The notes under the pieces were generated by a model. The model had not been told where the DNA came from. It did not search any database and saw nothing but the letters and a program-made list of their open reading frames with translations. The translations under genes and the position numbers were made by a program. Positions 47,894 through 61,700 of a stretch of DNA of 64,000 nt are shown here, piece by piece. Source of the stretch: Sphaerolaimus hirsutus (lineage: Eukaryota > Nematoda > Chromadorea > Monhysterida > Sphaerolaimidae); assembly GCA_964036195.1 (NCBI GenBank), contig OZ038459.1, positions 11,467,206 through 11,531,205 of the forward strand. Direction: 5' to 3'. Position 1 is the stretch's first letter; every line of letters starts with the position of its first letter.

Positions 47894-48482
47894 AGCGTTG
47901 TTAAAAGTATTTTACATAACTTTTTCCAAAGTAAATGTAAATTACTTCCTATTTACCCCCTGCCCTAAGTATACATAAAGTATTTCTTTTTACTCACTCC
48001 CCGAGTACAGAAAATATAATGTAATTTTTTACTTTTACTCATAAGTAAACCTGAATAAAATGTTTTTCTCCCTGAAAAATGTAAAAGTGAGTATTTTTGA
48101 GAAAATTTGCTACAAATTTTCTCCAAAATCACCAATTTTCATAACTTTTTGGTCATTTTCACCATCAAATTCACATATAAATTTTTTTGTGTGTTTTCAC
48201 CTGTTTTTGGCCATAAGCATGCTTAAATACCTACCGATTTTTGCTTTTTTCCCCCATTTTAGCTTTTTCGCTTTTTAACATCCTACACCTAAAAAGCCTA
48301 TATAAAAGCCTATCTGAAATATGTGTTCTGTACCCGAGTACTTTCAAAAAGTAAATGTAAATGTGAATACTTTTTCAGAGGAAACGCAAACATATTTATA
48401 AAAAAAGTATATGTAAATGTATTTATCCATTTTTGGGTATACATACTTTTCAAGTAAACGTAAATACGTTTTGACAACTATG
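47894..48482. repeat. TTGTTAAAAGTAT-family element
   Basis: GCGTTGTTAAAAGTATTTTAC at the left and ACGTTTTGACAACTATGG at the right, with the same internal words as the copies at 40.6 and 50.7 kb but more decayed. No clear 8-bp duplication. Confidence 0.6.
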
Positions 48483-48771
48483 GTATTCACAAATGTGCTT
48501 AGAAATCAATTTTCCAACGTTTGTAGCTGAACTTCCTCTTCATATTCACTACCTATTAGCATTCATATATATTTACATATTTATTATCTATTTTACAATG
48601 CCCAGTTCTTGGTGGGACAGAATTGTATCGAAATTGCGTAAAACTCCAAACGACTCGAACCTACACCTGGTGCCAGTCGAGTGCGGCAGTCAAAGTACGA
48701 CAGGCCATCGGCACAGCGCCAACGGACCAAAAAGGTTATCAACTTTTTTTGTTGATATGTTATTCAACATA

Positions 48772-49190
48772 TTGGGCTGTCGGGAAAGTTCGATCCGTCT
48801 CCCATTGGATGGTCGTGGATTGTGAGATTTGCGTCGGTGTCTCGGAGCTGGAATTACCACTCAACGTAAAATTCAAAAGTAAATTTTACCGCGAAATTGA
48901 TAACATAAAAGTGGATGATAATCTCCAATTTTATGTTTCCAACTGATTTTACATTGAAATTTCATCGAAAAATCGAAAACTCCGGAAACGTTGGATTGTG
49001 CATGTCGAGTTTTGAACATTATTGAGAGATAAATTAGCGCTGTATCGACTTTTACGTAATCAATTTTGCGGTAAAATTTTATGATTTAATAAATTCCAGT
49101 TTATATACCCCGGCTGAATCCCCACTGATTGTCCAGGACGATCCAATGCGAGATGATCCTGATACGGATCGAACTTTCCCGACACACCAA
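48772..49190. mobile_element. mariner-like MITE
   Basis: The ends match inverted over about 26 bases (TGTCGGGAAAGTTCGATCCG core) and are flanked by TA (48770-48771 and 49191-49192). The centre resembles the unassigned sequence at 45780-46045, where words such as AAATTTCGC, GTGGATGAT and TGTTGAGTTTTGGACACGAT recur, so that stretch is probably a decayed relative. Confidence 0.72.
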
Positions 49191-50565
49191 TACTTGCTGC
49201 GATTTGATCCATGATAATTTAAATGTGGTCTGAAACTTTAATGTGGTCTGTCAACTACTGTTGTCGATCATTCCGATTAAGTCGAATGCGTGCAAAGCTG
49301 TTTTGTGTTTTTCCAAACTTTTCTAAATTTCGGTAGAAAACTAGCGTTTGTGAAAAAAATCAATTTTTTTATAATGTGCCTACACACACTAGTTTTCACC
49401 GTGACTTCGTGTGAAAACTTAAAATTTTAAAAGTGCAAATTAATGAACACGGTTGAATGATTAAATTTAATTTAAATTTTAATTAATGAAAGTTAAAGTT
49501 TGAAATTTTGAAAACCAAAACATGTATAACATACAAACAGAGTAGGCTGAATGTCGCCATGTCGCCATTTCAGTTTTCACACAAGTCACGGTGAAAACTA
49601 GTGTGTGTGGGGCCAATGGAACGTACGTAAAAATTCCCCCCCCCATTTTTGCACATGAAAAATGCTTTAGTGATGAGATGCCCTGTAAATATTAATATAA
49701 AATCGACTGTGAGTGATGACCCGAAAAAATAAAAACTTTTTCATTTATTTTTTCGACGAACCAAATTTGAAAAAGCACTGAAAGACAGTGTTATATTGCG
49801 CGCGCGGGGAATAACACTATGCATAAAGAATGGGCGGTTGGGCATTCGGCATCCAAGCAATGCCTTTTCATGGAAGCTGTTTTTACCCGAGTATCGTTCA
49901 GAGTACACAAACATGTATACGCAGTCCGCGCTGAAATCGGCCCCGCACCGGATGTATGTATTCCTCTGCACTTCCACATGGTTGCTTGAAAAATTTAGAG
50001 GCGTCAAATGACATAATATTCTACAGTTTGCGGCCGATAGCAGTTTTCAAGTGGACGTCGCTCAAATTTTTTTCTGCCACACAGCTGTCAGTCATTCACA
50101 CGAAGCTAGACACCTCACAAACTATCTGTTTAGTTTCCACTTCCCCACGAAGGCTGCCAGGAAACTAGGAAGTTAGGAACCATTGGATGAAAAAGCACTC
50201 ACTAGACTTTCTCATAAAATCCGTATTTTTAACTAAGTTTACTCCAGTGATTTTACACCTTGCACACGTTGTTCACGCTGGCAGCGTGCCAACGATGTAT
50301 AACGCATTCTATCTTCATCAAAAGTCGAAAAAGTCATTTTTGTTATAACATTATGCGTTAACGTATTCACAACGACGACTTTTCTGATCTTTTACAAAAA
50401 TCGCATGCTTTACCTAATTATCATTGGCACGCTTCCAACGTGAGACATAAATACGTGTGAGAGCAGAGTATAGATATCTAAACCGTTCAGATATTCATTT
50501 ACGAATCGAGATCGAGTACGGTCTCGCGCAGGTGGCACTCTCTATCGTGCCCGCACCCGTCCAAC

Positions 50566-54480
<3,915 letters not shown>

Positions 54481-54497
54481 AAAATGGCATTGAATGC

Positions 54498-54723
54498 CGG
54501 CCCACACAGTAGTTGACACATGTGTGTCAACTGGTCTATGTCAACTCAGATTTCGGTTTTACCACGTGTCGCAGAGCGATCTTCCAATGCATTTGTCGTA
54601 ATATTTATTTTTCAACATTGCTGTATATGCAGTTGGCGATCGTTCTGCGGCGACACGTGAAGCCGAAATCTGAATTGACAAAGACCAGTTGACACACGAG
54701 TGTCAACTAAATGTGGGCCGCCA
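54498..54723. mobile_element. CGCTCTGC/GTTGACA foldback MITE after the kinase gene
   Basis: GGCCCACACAGTAGTTGACAC and GTCAACTAAATGTGGGCCGCC; the body is collinear with the 24.6-kb copy. It lies within 20 bp of the kinase stop codon, so it should be part of the kinase 3' UTR. Confidence 0.72.
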
Positions 54724-55089
54724 TTAGGTGAAAATTTTTTGATTGAATGTTTCCACTTGTGGGAACTGGGAAATCCGTTTAATGCTCACGTTTCCCGTGT
54801 ACCAAATGATTTGTGGGGCATCGAAGTTTTCAATATTTTTTTGCCGGCAGTCCGATTAATTCTATCGAAATTCGCCTATATTCGGCATGGGTCAATTTGG
54901 AATGATTCGGGTATGGAATGTACCGCATTTCCTTGAACAAACCCCTCGAAATACACCCTTTGAAATAATATTGAGAATTTTTAATGATGTGGAATGTAAA
55001 TAAAACATTGACAAACACAACAGAGCACACACCAGTATTTAAGAGTAAAGGTGCGCCCCGAATGGGCTGAATCATGAATGAGAGTATAG

Positions 55090-57035
55090 CGAGATTAAAG
55101 CTACCCGAGATTTAACCCATCGACTGTAAAGCCAAAGTACCTCGCTAGGTAAGCCAAAGTATAGCGACATAAAAGCCAAAACGGTCATAGAAAAATGTGT
55201 CATAATTAAAGCCATTGTGTGTCATTATTAAAGCCAATATGTCGACTCGCAAGCCGCAATACAGGGAAATACCTAACGATACACATACAAAATTGATGTA
55301 TAGTATTCAATACATGTGGCGGTAAGTTCACAGCCATTTTTGGGGTAATCCGCTTTTGAATGGACACGTGTGGCCAATTTCTGTTTGGCTCGATGCAGTG
55401 GATCATGGAGAATTTCGGTGTGAACAAAGAGATGAATAGCAGACGCAAAGAGCATATCCTGCATGAGAGCGTCATACAGAGAAAAAACGGTTTGTTTCCA
55501 TATGAAAAGTGGGAGCAATATTTATTTATTAGATTTGCCAGTATTCTTTCTTGAGTATTTTGCGGCACGCCCTCATGTATCCTCTGGCATGTAAATAAAT
55601 ATTAGGGTGTAACTAATTAGTGTATGTTTTTGTTTGTGATTTCATAGAAATGCACATTCCTGCGTCCATTCTGCTGTACATCGGCCGATTTTGATGCCCT
55701 TCGAGTATGTAGGGTTTTGGGGTCTGGGCTATGACGAATTGTTTTGGTTTGCTCGAATAGTCCCCCAGTCCCGAGATAAGGGGGGTTTATAAATAGGTCG
55801 TCATTTTGTGTGGTCGATCTGCACATTGATTTTGAAGCTTTATAACTTGACCATTTCTGGGCCGATTTCGATCGTTCAACACTTAAAATGATCAGCACAA
55901 CATGCAGATTCAATTTTTGTGGTCGGATTAGTGATGTTTAAATTACGTATGCCCGTTTGACCAGGCGTTTGAACGTGAAAAATCGTTAAAATAATTTTTC
56001 GACATAGGTTTTTTTAACATGCTATCATACACTTTAGACAAATAGAATTCATCTGGCCCAAAAAGAATTTCTATATCTCTTTCCAGTCAAACGTTACAGC
56101 ACTTTAAACTTCCACCTCCAAACCATTTAAATATATACCACTGCATGAAGAACAATTTATGCAACATCAATACTCTGTATCTCGGCCATTTCTCAGCCGA
56201 TTTTCACTAACTCACACTTTAAATGATCAGAATAACCTGGTGATTTCATTTTTATGGTCTGATTATCTGTATACGCTGTTCATCATGTGGTTATTTTATG
56301 GTTGGGAAACGAAAATTCAAAGTGCTATAACTTTTGATAGGAAAGAGATATTGAAAAACTTGTTAGGCCAGATGTATTCTTTTTGTCTAAACTATACGAT
56401 TGCATGTTCAAAAAATTTATTTTTTGTGTACAAAAACCGGGTCAAATCGGCATATGTAATTTAGACATCACTAATTCAACCACAAAAATTGAATCTGCAG
56501 GTTGTGCTGATCATTTTAAGTGTTGAACGATCCAAATCGGCTTAGAAATAGTCAAGTTATTAAGGTTCAAAGTCAATCAGCAATATAGGCCATGCAAAAT
56601 GACCATGTTTTAATAGACCCCCCTCTTCTCGGGACTGGGGGATTATTCAAGCAAACCAAGATAATTCGTCATAGCCTAGACCCCAAACCCCAACATACTC
56701 GAAGGGCATCAAAATCGGCCGATGTACAGCAAAATGGGACACAGGAATGTGCATTTCTATCAAATCACAAAAAAACATACACTAATTAGTTTACTCCCTA
56801 ATACATAAATATGAAGTAAATATAATGTACACATGGCTTAAATAATGACACAAAATAAGCACTATGTACGCATGGCTTTAATAATGACACAATGGGGTTA
56901 AATAATGATACACTTTTGGTGATGGGTCGATTGGTTGACTGCGGCTTTAGAGACGAGGCACTTTGGCTTTAATCTTGATGTACTTTAACTTGCGAGTCGA
57001 TGGGTTACGAGTCGCTGTGGTTAAATAATGGGTTT
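55090..57035. mobile_element. Large (about 1.9 kb) foldback element
   Basis: The left arm (55610-55930) matches the inverse of 56465-56795 over about 300 bp, including CTAATTAGTGTATG, CATCGGCCGATTTTGATGCCC and GGTTTGCTCGAATAGTCCCCC. Outside these, 55090-55260 and 56870-57035 carry inverted TTAAAGCC, GCCAAAGTA and CGAGTCGATGGG words. No long ORF lies between the arms. Confidence 0.7.
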
Positions 57036-57072
57036 CCCTCATCATGAATAAAGTATAATTTTAGATTTATTT

Positions 57073-57267
57073 ATACTCGGCGGATATCACACTTAGTATG
57101 GAAACTTACCATAACCCATCTGAATAATGAACCTAAAATTATACAGTTTTTGGTGATTATATTTCGTTTTTACTGTGGAATAATAAATTACGAAATATAT
57201 CAAAAGAATTTATTCAGTAAATTATGGTAGCATTTTGCACATACCTTGCGGTCTGCCGAGTATACGA
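57073..57267. mobile_element. TACTCGGCGGA-family element
   Basis: TATACTCGGCGGATATCACAC and TTGCGGTCTGCCGAGTATACG; 195 bp, collinear with the 21.5-kb copy. Confidence 0.78.
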
Positions 57268-57530
57268 TTGAATGTTTTCTAGTTAATTAGGAACAGTGTT
57301 GGTATTCTTCACATCTGGGTGTGCTAAGCAATAAATTGGCGATGGACACATGCAATGCAAGTTCGACAAAATAACAACCCCCTTCAATTAACTGCCCTCA
57401 ACTTTACTGTCGAAATACCAACCCCCGGGGTATTTCGAGGATATAAGGTAGGTACCTATACAGGTTCTGATAGAATGAATTGGTTTGCCTCAAAATAATA
57501 AATGATTACCAAAAAATGTCGCCCCTGAGT

Positions 57531-57650
57531 ACCGTATTTCTTCTAATAGACGAGCGCGCTTCTATTTTTTTCGTCAACTTTTTTACCTGCCGTTCTATTG
57601 GAGGTGCCGTTCTATTGGAGGTATGCCGTTCTATTAGAAGAAATATGGTA
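57531..57650. mobile_element. Short element with CCGTATTTCTTCTAATAGA ends
   Basis: CCGTATTTCTTCTAATAGACG at the left and TCTATTAGAAGAAATATGG at the right with the same GTTCTATTGGAGGT words as the 37.8-kb copy. Confidence 0.6.
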
Positions 57651-57950
57651 TGTTACCTAGTCTGGATGAGGTTATTCTAGTCAGAATGGATAGGTGCTCC
57701 GGTGCTCATCTGATTTATAGAAAGTTATATTATGAGATGATTAAGTAATCTTATGGGTATTTAGAGTTATCATATGGGTATTTTCCTGCTTAGTTACTTA
57801 TGTACCTTTGAGTGTATGACAGACATTCTCCGAATATTTAGTTTGGCATTAGTATTACAATATTGAGTATATTTATCTGTTGTGTCTGTTTATACTTCTT
57901 CTTCACTATGCATAAACCTGAGGATTGTTTAGTGTTTAGATTTACATTAA

Positions 57951-58402
57951 GCGGCGTTTACACTGACACGTGTGACGACAAAAACTTTTTGGGCTTTCAA
58001 CTTTCTTTATGTCACGAAAATTAAATAATTGTTGTGTCAGACACCTAGATCTCGATCACTCTTTCTGCCTAGGACAAACATAAATTTTTATATATGACGA
58101 TATCATACACAATAAAACGAAACAAAATTTTTGTCGTCACAGGTTGTCGGTTCGAGTTGTTCCCGGGAGCCTCGTTAACGAGGCTCCCGGGAACAACTCG
58201 AACCGACAACTTGTGACGACAAATTTTCTTGTTTGTTTTATTGTGTATGATCACGTCATATATAAAAATTTATGTTTGTCCTAGGCAAAAAGAGTGATCG
58301 AGATCTAGGTATCTGACACAACAAATATTCAATTTTCGTCACATAACGAAAGTTGAAAGCCCAAAAAATTTTTGTCGTCACACGTGTCAGTGTAAACGCA
58401 GC
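57951..58402. repeat. Near-perfect 452-bp palindrome
   Basis: Two 226-bp arms meet at GTTAAC (58174-58179) with virtually no spacer. The outer ends are GCGGCGTTTACACTG and CAGTGTAAACGCAGC, followed by ACACGTGTGACGAC and its inverse. Few mismatches are visible, so the arms formed or were corrected recently. Confidence 0.88.
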
Positions 58403-58726
58403 TTTAGATATAAATCCAGCTGTTTCTTTTCCATTTTCCCGCGCAATTTCCTGCTGAGAAGAATTAGCAACAAAAAAAACCCACTCTCACTCACACCTGA
58501 AAAAAACAACATTTTCCCGAATGGTCACCGTTGCAATGCAAAAAAACACACACCGTAAAACACCACACCTTCAGACATCCACCAGAATCCTACAAAACAA
58601 GTAAAAACAGCCCAACACCCCCCAAAGCAAACTGGAGGCCACTATAAGCGCAAGTGAAAGGAACTAGCTGCCGATCCACCGACAGCCGATCTCAATCGTC
58701 CGGCCGCGTGAAGCAGATCAGATCTA

Positions 58727-61700
58727 ATGGCGACGCCACAGACGCGCGGCTTCCGCACGAAGTCGACATCTCGGTCGCGCACGCCCGCGCGCAGCCGCAC
58801 CCGCACCCGGTCCGTTTTCGCTGGGGCAGATGGAAATAATGAGGGATTTTTTAGAGGTGGATGGTATCTTCCTAGTGGCCGCTTGGCACTCTTCCAAAAC
58901 AAGTCGGCAGACAACACCGCATTTCAAAGCCTCGTGACGTTTGGCGTTAAAATTGTAAATTGTATCTTCGGTGGTGGTGTTAGCCGCTAGTTTGCTGCCA
59001 GATTTTGGTAAACTCATTCGGCTTTGCATGCTTTTCAGTTTACTGGAATGAGTTATTCGGAATCCCCATAAACTGTAGTTGACAGATACGTCATTCTGGT
59101 AAACTCAAATGCGTTCACAGCCGATTAATGAATTTACCAAAATCTGGCGGTAAACAAGCATACGCAGCGCCATTAACAAAATAACGGTGGATAAACGACA
59201 GCCTTTTTCTCCAAAACAATACGCTGCCCAATTTAATGTTGTTCCGACTGGCTCGTTAAAATCATGTCGGCTGATACAACCCGCCGGCGGTGCCGCCAGG
59301 TGCAATGTGAATGCCCACTGCGCAGTACCTCGCGTACGGCCAGCCGGCGCAACGGTGCATCGAAATCCAGGGGCTGCATGTCGCAGCCGCGCAGCCAATC
59401 CACCCGAAAGTCGGGCACGTACTCCTCGCGGCAGCCGCGCAGCCAATCCACCAGGAGCCAGTCCCAGACCCTGTAAAATGTCAAATGCCATGCAAAGTGT
59501 CAAAAGTCATGGAAAATGCCCTGCAAAATCGCAACCGAGTTGCCATTTTCCAGGGCATTTTACAACACGTTGCATGATATTTTACACCTTACAGTGACTG
59601 GGATTGCCGCCAGGAAGTCGGGCACCCAGTCCTCGCGGCAGCCGCGCAGCGTATCGACCAGGAAGTCACGCACGCAGTCGACCCAGCAGACGCGCAGCGG
59701 CGTCACCGGCCGGCCGGAGCGCCGCAGCACGCCCACCTACAGCGGCGAAAACAAGAACGAATATAGGCGGGCTCGGCAACAAGGCGAACTACTCGAAGGG
59801 GCCAAAGGGGTTCGTACACTTATTTCAAGCTGACGACTAGTGATGTAAAGGCACCGGGGTACCGGTGCCCCGGTGCTGGGGTCAAAAAAGGCACCAGAAC
59901 CGGTGCTGATCCCGTGCCACTGCAATTTTCAGAGGTGCGCCCTGCCGGTGCGGTGCCATTTTTTTAGAATAACACCGGTGCCAGTGCGTTGCCATATTTC
60001 TCGGTGCCTTTTCCATCACTACTGACGACCAGTAGGTAATGGTGGAACAGCGCTGCGGAATGCGCGCGCAGCTGACAGCAGAATCCCGCGTTTGGCGACG
60101 ACGCCAAAAATCCCAGCGCTTTTCCCATCACTACTAATCAGCATCATACTACAAGCGACTTTGCCGGCGGATTCCTTTGCAGTGCTACGGCGTGCTGATT
60201 CTGCTAGTGGTGCTTCGCGTCACGCTGTGCTTCGGCGGTGCCCTGTTCCTGTTCTTCGACTGGTACGGCGTCATCGACGTTGGCTTCAGGTGGAACAGAC
60301 TCCCTGCTAAGTGTGAGTGATGACATGATTACTGTGAACTTGGAACGGTGTGGTAGGGAAAACCCACAAATGAATATATACCCACCGTATTACCTCGAAT
60401 AAACCCCCCTCAAAATACCCCCTAAAATTTCGCTGAGGCAATATTAACCCCCCCCCCCCCTCGAAATACCCCTTCGTTAGTAGAAAACGTAAATTTAGTG
60501 GAGAGACAAGTTTGCTCACCGAGTTTGTGCTCGCATCAATCAAACATTTTAGCACAGCTAAAAAAAGGTACCTAGATCGCACACTCACCGCCCCAACGCA
60601 GACAACTTCGACTCGAGCGAGTACGAAGTGTACTACGGGCAGCACAGCGACTGGCGGCACCAGATGCACCTGGGCTACGAGTGGATGCTGGGCGGCATCT
60701 GCCTGCTGGCGGCCGTGTCCATCCTGGTGGACATGGCGGCCGCGTGCGCGCCCCTCGGCGCCGCCTCATTGACCTGCTACACGGTGCTGAACACGTTCGT
60801 CGTGTGCGTCACCGCCTGCCTGTTCGCCTTCTCGGGTCAGTGGCAGGCGGAAAACAATTGAGAGGGGGTCAACAGACTTAGATTTAGATGCCATTCGAGC
60901 ATGTTTGGGTTTGGAGTTCCGGCTATGACTAAAGTACTATATTTTTTCATTGTCAGCACGGGCATTTTCTGACCGTTCAACAAAATTATCAGGACAACCT
61001 GTATCTAGCTTTTTTTGAGGTTGGGTTAGGGAGCCAACATTCAGAGTAATTTGACCACAAACCCAAATTAAATTAAAATTTCTAGTGGCAGATGGGTCTT
61101 GTCCCTTGCCTTCTCTTACCTACTGACGCAACAGAAACTAAATAAACAGTACCACTGACACAATTTCGCCGCACACTTAGCGACCTATTATCAAAATACC
61201 TGATTCTCACGTGAAAAATGCCATACATTCGTTGTAACAGCATCGATGGCAGTGGACATGAAGTTCAGCTACCCGCAAGCATTGAGCGCTGGCAGAGCCG
61301 AAGGAGGCCAAATGAACAGAGTGCTGCATTTGGTCATTTGGCACATTTCCAACGGCAATTCGGCATACAACACAAGTGGGAATGCGAGTCACGGAGTGAC
61401 GGGAATCGATGATGTCAATGCCGAGAGGTAAATAAGAATGTAGAATCTGATGAATGGGACATATTGGAGTGTTTGCGTCGAACCCAGACTAGTGAAGTTG
61501 CTGAACGTGCTGCAGCCGGACCTGGGCTGCTGCGGCTTCATGACGCCCGCAGAATACTACCAATCCTACAGCGAAAAAGTGATCCTGGAGAAATTCGGCT
61601 ACAAAACCGTTGGCCAGATAAAACAGAAAATCTTAAGACAACTAAATCGAAACCAAACCCGACTCAATCCTACACGCAGCCAGCCAGCGACATGCAGATG

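Larger units (their letters stand above)
31872..50565. other. Gene-poor 18.7-kb block made mainly of nested MITEs
   Basis: No reading frame here gives a protein family I recognise, on either strand. The longest unexplained frames (42801-43151 and 43208-43483, plus strand) show no domain. Elements itemised separately cover a large share; 32.9-33.8, 37.4-39.1, 42.8-44.0, 46.0-46.4 and 49.2-50.5 kb are AT-rich sequence in which I see nothing specific. Confidence 0.6.
54481..58726. other. Intergenic region between kinase and tetraspanin genes
   Basis: It holds a GTTGACA-type MITE directly after the kinase stop, the 1.9-kb foldback, a TACTCGGCGGA element, a CCGTATTTCTTC element and the 452-bp palindrome. 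No gene is recognised. The last 300 bp before 58727 are the likely tetraspanin promoter and 5' UTR. Confidence 0.65.

Noticed and set aside
48493-48946. ORFs of 107-110 codons near 48.6 kb considered as a possible gene
   Set aside because: They run through the left end of a mariner-like MITE (48772) and show no family similarity.
58727-58990. Single-exon reading of the tetraspanin first ORF beyond 58809
   Set aside because: The SR-rich character ends at the GTCCGT donor, and the phase-2 junction to 59326 restores it. Continuation past the donor gives unrelated sequence.
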